Shown here: positions 1-25,300 of the stretch, in pieces
Layout: every line of letters begins with the position of its first letter
Numbering within the stretch: the first letter of the stretch is position 1
Origin: Liolophura sinensis
Taxonomy: Eukaryota > Mollusca > Polyplacophora > Chitonida > Chitonidae
Length of the DNA stretch: 64,000 nt
Assembly: GCF_032854445.1 (NCBI RefSeq)
Contig: NC_088304.1
Coordinates: 19,133,850-19,197,849, forward strand
Direction: 5' to 3'
Translations under genes and position numbers: made by a program
The notes under the pieces: generated by a model
Told to the model about the DNA's origin: nothing
The model's input: the letters and a program-made list of their open reading frames with translations, nothing else
The model's database searches: none

Positions 1-111
1 TAACCTGTACTCTGCTAACACCTACCTATACTCTGCAATCACGTACCCTGTACTCTGTTAACAACTACCCTGTCTTTGCTTACACCTACCCTGCACTCAG
101 CTAACACTTAC
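1..111 (-). repeat. 22-bp tandem repeat starting at CIT exon 10 donor
   Basis: Read on the minus strand from base 111 downward, the intron consists of about five imperfect 20-22 bp copies of GAGTACAGGGTAAGTGTTAG. Each keeps the last exon bases and most a GT dinucleotide after AGG. It probably continues past the window edge. Confidence 0.7.
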
Positions 112-12675
<12,564 letters not shown>

Positions 12676-12705
12676 CCTGGTGTCTGACACAAATCTCTTG
12701 CTCAA

Positions 12706-13790
12706 CTCTTTCTAGCCCAGCATGTCAGTTTTGGAACATGTTTTTGACAGGCTTATGGACAAGCATTTTCTCAGTTCTGAAATTAAGAAACACCAGATAA
12801 AGTTTAAAAGAACACATGCCAAATCAAACTCTGGGATCGTTTAGTATTCATAGTTTTGCAGTGATGTCATAGCTGCATAGTTTTTGGTCGCCTACCTGGA
12901 ATCGATAGCTCAAAAGACTGTCAGTATGTGAGCTGACAGCAGTAGTGTAACAAAGCCAGCCCGGGAAGTACAGAGGTTCAGCTTGCAGAGTGCTTCTCAG
13001 CAAATATATCGGAGAAAATATGAGGTTTTTCAGAAAAATATAGGAGAAATATAGGAATTTTCCCTGAAAATATAGGTACATATAGGAAACTTGGGACAAT
13101 TCTGAGATCTATGAATGACAACTTATGTGTTTGATTGTTGTGTTGACTGTTGTTGGTGTGGCCATTTGAAGAATCTAAAGTTCATTGAGAAGAACTTGCC
13201 TTGCACCAATATTGTGTGCATATGTGTCATGTGTGGGAAAGCTTGTCCGTATCTTGCAAAAGGTTGGTGGTTTACCAAGGGCGCTTCTTCCATCCAAAAA
13301 AATTGACAGCCATCAGACCATCATCAAAACTATCTTTGTGGGGGCTAGGGAGCAACCCAACAAAAAAAGCCCTACTCTAAAATATTTATTTGGCTTTTGA
13401 AAGAATTTTTTTCAAAAACTTGTCTTCCACTGTCATTTTCTTTAAAATTCCTGCCTTTATCATCAGCCAAAATAAAATAAACTAGAATGCTGATGTCCAA
13501 AATACCCTACTTCTATCCCCAAGTTTCAAGAATAAAACAAAGACAATGAAGAAAACCTTAAAAGAAATGACAGGAAATCATGTTGTTTAGCTTGGCTTTA
13601 TATAGAATGTTTCATGAGTCATTCATGATGTGGTCTGACTGCATTACTGGTACATTGAGTTTGAATGGAGAAATGTAGCAATCAGAAGAGAATACAGCTG
13701 GGAATATTTTGTATGGTTAGAATAGGCCGATAAATGACTGGTTGAAAAAGTTCTAAACGAAAGAAAAAAAAAATAATAATCATTATTATT
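12706..13790. other. Upstream flank of CIT, no gene seen
   Basis: This is the region before the CIT start codon. It contains short motifs such as AATATAGGAGAAATATAGGA at 13010-13090, but I see no convincing ORF, RNA gene or promoter element. An untranslated CIT exon could lie here and would not be recognisable by eye. Confidence 0.4.
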
Positions 13791-13794
13791 AAGC

Positions 13795-14270
13795 ATGTAG
13801 ATGTTTAGATGATATAAAAGATTTACACAAAGTTTGAGGGAAATTGGTGCAATACTTTAGCATACTTTCAGGAGTTGCATGGACAAAATCTGTGTACATG
13901 AATATCCATTATTGCACATGTGCCTAAATATATGTACCTAAACAAGAGTAATTATGAAAATAATTACCCAATGGTAACTTAAGCATGCACAAGTTCAGAT
14001 GATGGGGAAGATGTAAACAAAGTTTCATGGAAACAGGTTGAGGTTCAAGGCATAAAAGTTGCATGGAAAAACTCTGAATGCATTGAAAAACACTACTATG
14101 CGAAGTTCTAAATGATGGTATAATAATTAACCCGATTGCCATTAAATTTAACCATGCACAAGTTGAAGTGATAGGCAAGATGAGTGGTAAGTTTAATCAA
14201 ATCAATGCAGTAGTTTGGGAGGAGATACATGGAAAAAATCGAACAGACACAGTGATTCCAGTATTCTAGT
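13795..14270. repeat. Degenerate ~170-bp repeat, about three copies
   Basis: Three diverged copies share AAGCATGCACAAGTTCAGAT, then AAGATGTAAACAAAGTTTCA, then TTGCATGGAAAAA, near 13795, 13975 and 14145. This resembles an old dispersed repeat rather than coding sequence. Confidence 0.5.
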
Positions 14271-15439
14271 ACGGGCATAAAGAAATTTCCGTACCAACCT
14301 TCCCTATTTTTTCTACCAGTGATGACTTTTGTAAGCATGGCCTCATATAAGTAAAAGAATTCTTGAGTATGACATCAAAATTCAAATAATGAATGAAGCA
14401 AAATGGGACAAAGTCATCAATTTTGCAATTTACCTTTACGAGGAATCAAGGACAGAACATCGCCCTTGTGTGCTCTTGTCCTCCTATGCAAAATTTGAAC
14501 TCAGTGCAGGACAAAATGATTATACATGGTGTTGTGCATAGAATACAATATTCATTTTGTAACTGATTGGAATTAGCCGGCATGCAAGTCATCATCGAGT
14601 GAACATTTTGTTGTCACTGTAGTTTACATCCATGTAAAACCCGGAGCTTAATACATGTACACTGTACCTGTGCTTGTAGCAATTTGGGAAATACCACCCT
14701 AAACATAAGTCTAACATAGCACACCTATGAATTGTCTCTATCATGTCTTCATGCTTTATATGTATGAGATACCACCCTGAACGTCAAATAGACAGGAACA
14801 CTGAAAATTCTAAGATGAATTTGAGTATATTTCGCCCACAGCAGATTTTGGCGCTGACTTTATTTATAATTTATCAACTTGAGGTACATATTAGAATTTT
14901 TATGGTATGCACCTGCAAGGAAATGTATACTTTTTTCAATGGTATTTGATTGATATTTAAATTTTCTTCTCCTTTAAGAAAGTATAACATGCATTAATAA
15001 AAATACTCTTTAAATGCCCTATTCTCCAAATGTTTGAAACTGTTACATAAAGATTAGAATAGTACTATTCATTATTCATTTCATTTGTAATAACTGCTGT
15101 TTGATGCAAATGTCACAGGCATGACATAAGCTCCTGATGTAGCCTACATGGACAAATATGGGAGGGTCTGGAAAATATAGGAACACTTTGAGGCCTTGAG
15201 TTGATGAGGGTAATCTTATGGGTAATATTGTGATATACCACCCCACTAAAATTTCATCAAATAGCTATGCCTGGCCTAATTACATAAGAGACTAGTTGCT
15301 GTACATTATTTCATGCCTTGTCAAACACATGGCAGAGCGGACTGAAGCTCTGAATAATTACCTAGAATGTACCCAATGCCAGATGCGAAAGCTTTTCCCC
15401 CATGCAGTTAGTGTGTATAAAAGGCGCCTTATAGTACGC

Positions 15440-15870
15440 CGAAGCATCAAGCACCAATTCACCTCGATCTTTGAAGTCTTGCTTGGAGTAATATACCGCG
15501 AATAATGTACAGAGCATTGACATTCCACACTGTCTGTATACTACTCATGAAATAGAACCTTGAAGTCTCAAACAATTCACCTGCCACATTTAAATCTTGA
15601 TTGGGGCACATCCCATTACTCATGAAATAGTACCCTGAAGCCTCAAACATCAAATCACCTCCCATATTAGAATCTTGATGTAATGTATGTGAGATTATTG
15701 TCCCACGCATGCTAGCCACAGTGCAAAAGTGGCTTTCCTACGGCCTGCCTCTGTTCTCGAGCTCTAAACATTGGACATGAATCCCTTTTCAAACGGAGTC
15801 TTATCTGCTCTTTGGACATGAGTCCCTTTTCAGACAGAGTCATATCTGCTTTCTGAACCAACCGCACTGC
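15440..15870. repeat. Two small local duplications
   Basis: About 95-bp segments around ACTCATGAAATAGAACCTTGAAG and ACTCATGAAATAGTACCCTGAAG are tandem copies (15540-15680). A 45-bp segment TGGACATGAATCCCTTTTCA is repeated at 15772 and 15816. No gene is seen in or near them. Confidence 0.6.
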
Positions 15871-16729
15871 CACCATATGCCCCTACTGACCGCCATGTTG
15901 AGTAGCTACATGCAGACCTACGCACATGTCCTGCTTCATAGTGGAGCAGTAGGAAGATGATGGCCACGGCTGAGGAGTGTGTGCCATAGGGGCCTTCATG
16001 GCTATAATAAATCTATTCTAAAGCGAGTAGGGGTATATGGTGGCTGTGAGAGAAGTGGCCTGGACCTTCATTGAGTACGAAATTAATACTGTTAGCGTCA
16101 GGACTCAAATGACGCGAGGCCAATACAAGAGAAGGCGTTTGAGGCTTTCGGGGCAAAGGTGAGGTGAAAGCAGTATTGTGAAAGCATACATGTTTTCTTA
16201 TGCTACTATCTACATTTATATTTATTTATAAAGACATTTATAGCGACATAAGACAGTGATCACATTTCATAGGGCTCATCTGGTCATGATATCACCATAC
16301 ACAGAAGTTTGCAAATTGTTATACTTTGTTCTTTCATCGACAAGTTTTGTTTTCTTTCGTACAAAATAACATGATGTTGTTGTTGTAACACAGACGGCGA
16401 ACTCTGTAGAAATCAAGTTTATCAAAGATTTACGAAAACATATCGACGTCATTTGAACTCACCGAACACACAAAGCTTTGATCGTTCAATTCGTGCAAGT
16501 GTCAAAGTAGACTAAAGATGATTTTGTTTCACACGTAACACCTTCATTCAAATTTTCCGCGTAACAATGAAGACGACATTTTCGAATTGCTAGTCTCGAC
16601 CAATGAAATACAAGGTAGTCAAGTCCTGCGCCAGGCGCCATCTATCTTATTATGTTTGTGGTAGGAGTTATCTTCCCTTAGTATAACAGAAGTGATTTAC
16701 AACCAATCGTCTGCTAGCGTCGTAGACCA

Positions 16730-16800
16730 GCATGGCTTACATACCATGGAAACCAGACGCTCGCGCCAGTTCAAACAGTCTTCACAAAGCTTGAATACAG
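16730..16800 (+). other. Possible untranslated first exon of the plus-strand gene
   Basis: This CpG-richer stretch has ACCATGG in a strong start context at 16743-16749, an 18-codon open frame, and a donor-like CAG|GTGATT at 16800/16801. If spliced to the acceptor at 19063/19064 the frame ends at TAG (19086), so it would be an upstream ORF, not the protein start. It is weak evidence, placed between the two divergent genes where a promoter is expected. Confidence 0.22.
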
Positions 16801-17129
16801 GTGATTTTACCAATAGTACAAAACCACTTTCTTCTGAATAATTACAGAATACAATTATGCAAGGGAGAGATGTGTATCAAATGTTCTTCGCCGCTTGTAA
16901 ATGTCGCTCTCGCACACTGTTTTATTATGTTGTTGTTGTAACCGTTATTCCGATTTTCGCTCATTCAATGATTCAGGCATGACAAGCTGTAACTTGTGAT
17001 ATTCTTTCAACAAACAAGTACCTAAAGAATTAATCACCACATAAAAAGTACAATAAACATAAGTTAATTACATTTTATTACCAGTAGTAGTTGATAGTAA
17101 TATTTAGTAGATCATGATGGTAGCCCTGG

Positions 17130-17445
17130 ATGACTATTCGTGTTGGCGCTCGCATAATCAAGGATAGCTCCCATTGAGCCCTGAAGGAACCATCGTAAAA
17201 TTTTCGGAAAAATTACTAACCTTCCCGGCCTGTCCAGTTACTCCTTTACCATACTAATCGTCTCAGGGCACCTGACTGTTAACATACCAAGCTGCCAATC
17301 ATCCCAAAGGTGAATATCCACCCATATTTCAGTAAGCTCAACCTGTCCACTGATTCCAAGTTGCAAAGATAGTGGCTGTTTCCCGGGCCTACACATTGCA
17401 AACGATGGGCATGTGTGCCCCATGAACCTGGATGGTGTATGTCAT
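17130..17445 (-). repeat. Diverged copy of the 17.9-18.2 kb element
   Basis: Blocks such as TTCCCGGCCTGTCCAGTTAC, CTACACATTGCAAACGATGGG and GTGTGCCCCATGAACCTGGA recur in the same order at 18000-18185. This is a dispersed element, not a gene. Confidence 0.6.
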
Positions 17446-17481
17446 TGGCATCCATCTGTTTGAAGTTCAAGCCAGCGGAAT

Positions 17482-17573
17482 GCATGGCTCTGCCTGGTTT
17501 CCTCCCACCATAATGCTGATCATATAAATGAAATATTGTTGAGTACGGCGTAAAACACCAATTGAATAAATAA
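17482..17573 (+). mobile_element. SINE tail fragment
   Basis: GGTTTCCTCCCACCATAATG through GAGTACGGCGTAAAACACCA and a TGAATAAATAA end. Head missing. Confidence 0.8.
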
Positions 17574-17625
17574 TAGTTGTGGAGTGGGGTGGGTTCTAAC
17601 TCTGGATGACTGTTCACTTTTTTGT

Positions 17626-18256
17626 ATTTGGTGAGTTAGTGAGTGCTTAGGTTTTAACGTCGTACTTAACATTTTTTCAGTCATATGACGACGAAGGAAT
17701 CCTTAGAGTGGATGTAAAGTGCCTCATTGTTACAGGATGGATTGCCACGGCTCTGTTATCTAGTGCTGCTTCACTGACTGAAATGCCTTAACAAAGGCAA
17801 GTAAGCCACCCTGCCCAAGCCATTATACTGATACGGGTCAACCAGTCATGAACTATCCCCTTCACGCTGAATGCCAAGCGAGGAAGTTATGACTTCCTCT
17901 TTTAAGGCCTTAGGTGTGACTCGATCCAGGATTGACCCTGCAACTACCACTCCCGAAACGGTTTTGTATTTGGATGGTGCTCCCATATTCATTGCTGGGT
18001 CACATTCACCCCTGAAGGATTCAATGTAAAATTTTGGAAAACAGTTGATTACTATCCTTCCTGGCCTGTCCAGTTGCTCCTTTACAATGCCTATGCTTCT
18101 GGATATGGTGATTATCCTGATTCCCAGGCCTGGCGACTGCAAACGGTGGGAATGTGTGGCCCAGGAACCTGAATGGTGTACAGTGTATGATGTATATGAT
18201 ATACATATATACCTCAACTTCTAGGCAGAGGCTCTAACCATTAGGCCATCAAGCGG
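17626..18256 (-). mobile_element. Second SINE family, tRNA head at right end
   Basis: The tail GTGAGTGCTTAGGTTTTAAC and TTCAGTCATATGACGACGA lies at the left. The right end, read on the minus strand, is tRNA-like: GACCGCTTGATGGCCTAATG then GTTAGAGCCTCTGCC (box A). The middle carries the block duplicated from 17130-17445. A tail-only relative is at 28622-28690 and head pieces are at 25690-25785 and 44480-44620. Confidence 0.6.
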
Positions 18257-18427
18257 TCCTCACTGTGAAGCAGGGATTTGTTTTAACTTCCAGATTATTT
18301 TGACAGTATTTTTATCTCAATGTCTGTATGAGCAAAATGTGTAGGTGTGAATTTAAGGAATTTGTAGATTCTCTCAATCTCACTCTTTAAGGGACCTTTC
18401 TGACAATAAAACGTCATTGACGCTTGT

Positions 18428-18721
18428 ATGGCCATTTGTGAAGTGTTATGCTTTGTAATTCGGTTGTCAGTCATTAAACTGGTCTTTGATCACTATTCTA
18501 CCCCTTTGCCACATATTATCAACTTATCTTACACATCAGGCAAAGTTCCTGATTGCATGAAACTTGCTAAAGTTTTGCCTGTATACAAAACAGGAGAGGC
18601 AATCCAACCTATATCTGTACTTCCCTGCTCCAGTATCCATGGGATAGAACAGACTCCTATGAGTTTCCTTCCAGCCAAATGTAATCCACATGTATACCTA
18701 TGTATTCAAGGTTTATGGTGA
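18428..18721 (+). mobile_element. Non-LTR retrotransposon reverse-transcriptase remnant
   Basis: The frame reads PHIINLSYTSGKVPDCMKLA, KVLPVYKTGE, then IQPISVLPC. This matches the fingers/palm motif of LINE reverse transcriptases (pattern L..I.N.SL..G.FP...K.AKV.P..K.GD...NYRPIS). The YR before PIS and the region after it are missing, so this is a dead fragment of about 90 codons with no endonuclease or catalytic YADD motif nearby. Confidence 0.72.
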
Positions 18722-18822
18722 ATAAAATTAAAATGAATGCTCTGGAAAGCATTTCATTAACTTGCCAAAGTTTAATAGATTAACTCTAGTTTCCGTTATC
18801 CATAATACTTATCACCATCACA

Positions 18823-18920
18823 TGTTTATTTATTTATTTGAGTTATGTTTTACTCTGTACCCTAGAATATTTAAGATAATGATATACGATGACGGCCACC
18901 ATCACATAAGTAAACAATTT
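18823..18920 (-). mobile_element. SINE tail fragment
   Basis: TTATTTATTTATTTGAGTTA, TGTTTTACTCTGTACCCTAG and GACGGCCACCATCA are diverged tail and body pieces of the common SINE. Confidence 0.6.
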
Positions 18921-19093
18921 TTGACTATAGGGTTAAACCTCTTTCAGAGAAATAAATCTGGTGAATCCATTCTTTCGTTTCCAGGATGCTTGTGAAATAC
19001 TTCAGTGATGCATGAAAAGGACTGACATATACATGTACATGTAATGTGACAAGAACTCTTCAGGGATTATGAAAGATTCCCTAATGTAGAAGA

Positions 19094-19369
19094 ATGGCAG
19101 CTGGCAAGAGACATTTGAAAGCTGTGGCTTCTTTGGGCACTGTTAATCAGGCCTTGACTATAGAGCAAGTACCCAAAATGAAAGAGGTGGTGTCAGCTTA
19201 TCGAGATCAGTCAAAGTTGAGGCTTCATGGTAATCGCCTGTCAGTTCCTCCTCTGAAATGTGTGGATACGATGGTTGAACGAGCTAGTAAACCGGAAACA
19301 ACGGCTAGTTCAGAAGCTAGTATGGCATCGCTGGACGTCGTGGAGAGGAAGGAACTCAGTCAAGTTAAG
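19094..19369 (+). CDS. Coiled-coil gene exon 1 (start exon)
   Basis: Residues 1-92. It contains GKRHLKAVASLGTVNQALTI, then VVSAYRDQSKLRLHGNRLSV, and ends ELSQVK|GTGAGT, phase 0. A 5' splice acceptor may lie at 19063 (CTCTTCAG|GGATT), leaving about 30 nt of leader in this exon. Confidence 0.85.
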
Positions 19370-22300
19370 GTGAGTCAGAATGCTTATGGATGTATTTAGA
19401 ATATCAACTTCTACCAAGGTAAAACTTTTACTTACAGTATTTCACCTGAAGTTTGGTATGTACAGATACACTTTCAGAAGCACCTCAAGGCCTTAAAATA
19501 ATACTTTAGATGCCAACTCTTTAACTTTTTTGTGATAAAGAAATTGAACAAACTTCACAAGAATCTTTTAAGAGGCCCTATAAAGTGGATGAATCAGTCG
19601 GAATAAAGCAGAATGTGTCACTTCAAAAACTAAACTTTAAGTGTATCTGCACATTGACATGGTGCTATTAGAAATGAAAGTAAGTCATGACTGTTAGAGG
19701 ATCATCCAGAGTGTGAAGTTTTAGTTGGGTTTAACTCAGTTGTAGTCAAGAGGTTCTTAAAGAAGTTGAAGTGAGCCATAAGGTCATAAGAGATACATGT
19801 AGATGTACATTGTCAAGGTTTAGTGAGGTACATTTGAGTTGGAGTAACATGTCGGACATCTTTACACAGTTCTCGTGAAAGTTTCAAGTGAGTTATAGCA
19901 AATAGATGTACACATGTGTGGTTTGGTCAAGTTTTATTTACATGCAGGTAAACGTCAGTGTGAGTAAATTATGTCTGGCATCTTGACATGAATTTGCAAA
20001 GAAAAATTTTAAGCCATTTATTACTTAGAGATGTACATTGTCAGATTGTAGGTAAAACTCAAACATGCAGTAGTACATATACATGTAGCAGAGATCTTGT
20101 TGGCTTCAATACATATATATGCCTACAATCTGTCTCTTTTTTTTTTTTTTTTTTTTTTTTATACAGGCTAAAGAGAAGCAGTTACACTCCAAAATAGCTA
20201 ACCTGAATAAAATTATAGAAGACCTGAAAAAACAACTACGTCTAAAGGAAACTGCTCTTGATGACCTGGAAGTAAAGATAAAAATGAAGGTTTGTGTTTG
20301 TGTGGAAATTTATTTAACTCAAGAATATTTTGCTTATACGACGGCGGCCAGCATTATGTTGGGAGGAAACCGGGCAGAGCCCGGGGGAAACCCACAACCA
20401 TCTGCAGGTTGCTGAAGACCTTACCACTTACGGCAGGAGAGGCCCAGCATGAGCTGGGCTTGAACTCACAGCGACCGCATTGGTGAGAGGCTCCTGGGTC
20501 ATTACCTTGCGCTACTGCGCTAACCAACTGAGCCATGGAGGCCCTTGTCTGGAAATGCAGAGATGTTTACTAATCCTGAACTGATGACAAATATGTATAC
20601 TGTACATGTAATTCTTCAACCTTTTTGCGTGTTTGCAAGGCGTTTAATCAGACATGTTCTAAAGGCATTATTCTGTGTAGACTGATAAAATCACACTATC
20701 AACCAAAATATGAATTCATTGCACAGAAAGTTTCATATGCAAAGAAGTCAAGGAATTCTAGTAATACAGACTTTGGGAAGTGTTACAGCAACATACATGG
20801 TCAATTTGAAATATATATCTTACTGGAATATAAGTAAGTTTTAACATCAAAAGAAGTATTAAATGTCAGGGACGTATGAAGTGTTTCCTCCTCAGCCCAG
20901 TAGTGCTAAGAACTCTGACTGTCCTCACAGTTTCATTATTTTAAGCTTGTAAACCTTCCAGTGCTGTTAATTTCCCAGCTTATAAACTGGGCTGCTTTTC
21001 ATTCAGAAAATGTGTTAATTTATTGTGGACATGGTTTGCTAAAAACTGTTTACATGTAAGATCGAGCTTCCAAGTTTGATATTTATGTATTTATTTATTT
21101 GATTTGTATTTTACGCTGTACTCAAGAATATTTCAATTAAATGTATACAACATCGGCCAACATTATGATGGGAGGAATTCAGGGTGAACCTGGGCGACAT
21201 ACTGGAGAAAGCCATTACCATCTGCAGGTTGCTGCAAAACCTTCCCATGTAGGGCCAGAGAGGTAGCCAGCATGAACTGGACTTGAACTCACCATGATCT
21301 GATTGGTGAGAGGCTCCTGGGTCATTGCACTGCGCTATAGCAGGCAAACTACCAGTCCATGGAATCCCCCATGGTCGTTCACTGTATGTGTTTTATGAAT
21401 GCAGTGGCACAGCTCAGCTTCCAGTTTTTGTTGTGGTGATAGGAAGAAGATTACAGAGAGCAGATTCAGAAGGAAAGGAAGAGTCACCTGCAGACTAGGT
21501 ATAGTCTGGATCAGACGTCAGAACAGCTGGCTATCACAAGATCAGATCTACACACACTGAGGGAGGAATATGAACTCAAACTGAAATGTTTAAAAGAACA
21601 GGTATTGCATCATTATGTAATATTGAATTTCCTTCATCAGTTCAGTGTACATGTATGTCTGGAAACATGTAACACATATCTGATTAGCAGGAAGTAAAAC
21701 AGTTATCTTTTGATAGGTGATTTATAGTTTATAGTTGTATTTATAGTTGTATGTTAGCTCTTGATAGGGAGATACAAATACATGTGTATGTAAGCTCTTG
21801 ACAGTTGATATATATGTAAGTATGTGTAAGCTCTTGACAGGTGATATACATGCAAGTATGTGTAAGCTCTTGACAGGTGATATTGGTATCTTTTAGCATT
21901 CGATTGATGATATAGGTATCTGTTGGCTCTTGACAGGTGATGTAGGTATCTGTTAGCTCCTGATAGGTGATATAGGTATCTGTTAACTCTTGACAGGTGA
22001 TATCGGTACTTGTTAGCTCTTGACAGGTGATATAGGTATCTGTGACCTCTTGATAGGTGATATGGGTATGTATCTGTTAACTCTTGACAGGTGATATAGG
22101 TATCAGTTACCTCTTGATAGGTGATATAGGTATCTGTTAGCTCTTGATAGATGATATGGGTATCTGTTAACTCTTGATAGGTGACATGGGTATCTGTTAG
22201 CTCCTGATAGGTGATATAGGTATCTGTTAACTCTTGACAGGTGATATAGGTATCTGTTAACTCTTGTTAGGTGATATAGGTATCTGCTAGCTCTTGACAG

Positions 22301-25300
22301 GTGATATAGGTATCTGTTAACTCTTGACAGGTGATATGGGTATCTGTTAGCTCCTGATAGGTGATATAGGTATCTGTTAACTCTTGACAGGTGATATAGG
22401 TATCTGTTAACTCTTGTTAGGTGATATAGGTATCTGCTAGCTCTTGACAGGAGATGCATCTGTTAGCTCTTGACAGGTGATATAATTATTTGTTAACTAT
22501 TGATAGGTGATATGGGTATCTGTTAACTCTTGATAGATGATATGGGTATCTGTTAGCTCTTGACAGGTGATATAGGTATGTGTTAACTCTTGACAGGTGA
22601 TATAGGTATCTGTTAACTCTTGACAGGTGATATAGGTATCTGTTAACTATTGATAGGTGATATGGGTATCTGTTAACTCTTGATAGGTGATATGGGTATC
22701 TGTTAACCCTTGACAGGTGATATATTTATCTGTTAGCTCTTGACAGGTGATATAGGTATCTATTAACTCTTGACAGGTGATATAGGTATCTGTTAGCTCT
22801 TGACAGGTGATATAGGTATCTGTTAGCTCTTGACAGGTGATATAGGTATCAGTTACCTCATGATGGGTGATACAGGTATCTGGTAGCTCTTTAAGTATGT
22901 GTAAGCTCTCAACAGATGATATAGGTATGTGGCAGCTCTCGATAAAATGATATCAAGACGTATCATCTATATCTATCTTTACTTAATAAATTGTCTTATT
23001 CCGCGCCAAAATTGAGTTATTTGTATATCAATGCATGTATGTTAGCATTTGCACTCATTGTAAGAACACAAAATATGAGATAAGACAGAGATTATATCGG
23101 AGTAATTTTTGGCCTTCAGTCAGACAAACAATCAAATAGACCATTGGCTAAATGTTTAATTTTCTTTTATGCAGAAGGAGGCTGAACTTTCTGATTTGAA
23201 AGAGCAGAAGGATGATGAGATAGCTCGTAGGGACAATACCCTCCGAAAGTTGAAGAAACAGATGGCAGATGCGCTAATGGACAATTCAAAGTGAGGATTA
23301 ATATAATGTTCTTTCACTGGCAGCCATTGCCCCATTCACTCAGCCAGGATTTTAATCAGGATCTAAAATCAAAAGCAGTTGTGAAAATGCGTACGTTCAC
23401 ACGACCATGTGTCCAAGCAGGTTTTAAGCCGGTTCAGGTTTTTTTGCCGTTCACACGGTCACAGTTAAGCCGGTTCAGGGTTTTGTCTGTTCACATGGTC
23501 ACATTTAAGCCGGTTCAGGGTTTTGTCCATTCACACGGTCACATTTAAGCCGGCTCAGGGTTTTGTTCGTTTACACGGTCACATTTAAGCCGGCTCAGGG
23601 TTTTATCCGTTCACATGGTCACATTTAAGATGGTTCAGGGTTTTTGTCCGTTCACACGGTCACATTTAAGCTGGTTCAGGGTTTTGTCCGTTCACACGGT
23701 CACATTTAAGCCGGCTCAGGGTTTTGTCCGTTCACACGGTCACATTTAAGCCGGTTCAGGATTTTGTCCATTCACACGGTCACATTTAAGCCGGTTTAGT
23801 AATTGCAATGTCATCTTTACCTCCACATATGCAGGGCATTTAATCCAAATGATGTTCACACCACACAAATAAAAGGGCTCAAGACCTGAAACTGGTTTAA
23901 AGCCACATCATTAGCAGGGGTAAATAAATCTGATTAAATCCCCCTGCTTTGCGTTCACACGAGCAGCGTCAAACTGGTTTGAAGCCACTTTTGGATGTAA
24001 ACCAGCATTTTCCCTTGTGACTTCTTCTAGGGGACGTGACAGCACATCAGATTAGGTGTGGGGGGCGGGTCCTGGATGCTTAATGGTCATTCAGTAGTGA
24101 ACGTTACTTGCCTTCAAAAGAGAGGGTCCAAGGGATGTACCATTCTCCATTGTTCTTTTCTGTTGTATGTCACTGTTTTTGTATAGCTGTGCCCATAGAG
24201 CAAAAGGGTAGTTCACAAGTACTGCAGCTTAAGTAACAGCAGAGAATGGAATGATTTTACATAGGTTGTGTAAGCGAGAAATATTGCCCAGTCATATGAC
24301 AGTATAGTTTAGCCACATCTGTAGACTTCAAGCTTTCCTGAATTCCAGAATTAGCTGCATACAACTGTTCTTGCGGCCTTGGTTGCCATGGGGCTTACCG
24401 ATCTCCGAACAAAGCAAATCATGTAGCCTGTGGAACAGCAATACCCTCCGACAACTACATGATGTTTACAGGCTGTCCTTGACTAGGCCTTCTAATGAAA
24501 TCTGTCAGCACATATCTTTTAGTGACCTCATCATTCTGATTTCAAAATCAATGTTGTAAAATCATGTGACCCCAGATCTGACTTTCACACTTGAGACTAA
24601 CACTGAGTGGTCACAAAAGCTCCTTTGCACTGGCAAAAGTTACCTACCAAAGATATATGTAAGAAAGATATATGAGTCAACCCTGAAGAGATAAAGTGAA
24701 GGGTCTCCTGTATTGCGAGAATGTGTGGATGTGACAGGTTGTACATCTTATGCTGTTATAAAACCATTTTGTTTCATTTCTTCAGAGAACGCCAAGTTCA
24801 GTTGGAAGAACTGACAAAAGAACTAAGTAGAGTTCAGGAAGATTCTGAAATTTTGCAGTTTAAGCTCAGAACTTACAGAAATAAACAACAAGTAAGTACA
24901 TGTATATCAGTTTGATTGAAATAAGTGTCAGTGGAATGACTGCTTAAAATTATATCCAGGGGGCCTCCGTGGCTCAGTCGGTTAGCGCGCTGGCACAGCG
25001 TAATGACCCAGGAGCCGCTCACCAATGCGATCGCTGTGAGTTCGAGTCCAGCTTATGCTGGCTTCCTCTCCAGGCGTAAGTGGGAAGGTCCTCCAGCAAC
25101 CTGCGGATGGTCGTGGGTTTCCCCCGGGGTGTGCCCGGTTTCCTCCCAGCATAATGCTGGCCACCGTTGTATAAGTGAAATATTCTTGAGGAGGGCGTAA
25201 AGCACCAATCAAGTAAATATATCCAAAGCTTTCCCCACTCCCATTGTTAATAGTAGGGCTTTTGTGACAATAAGCAGTTAACAACAGTTGTTTGTCTTTT

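Noticed and set aside
22103..22459. 118-codon frame YHLSRVNRYL on the minus strand
   Set aside because: Pure product of the 30-bp repeat; no start context, splice signals or flanking coding sequence.
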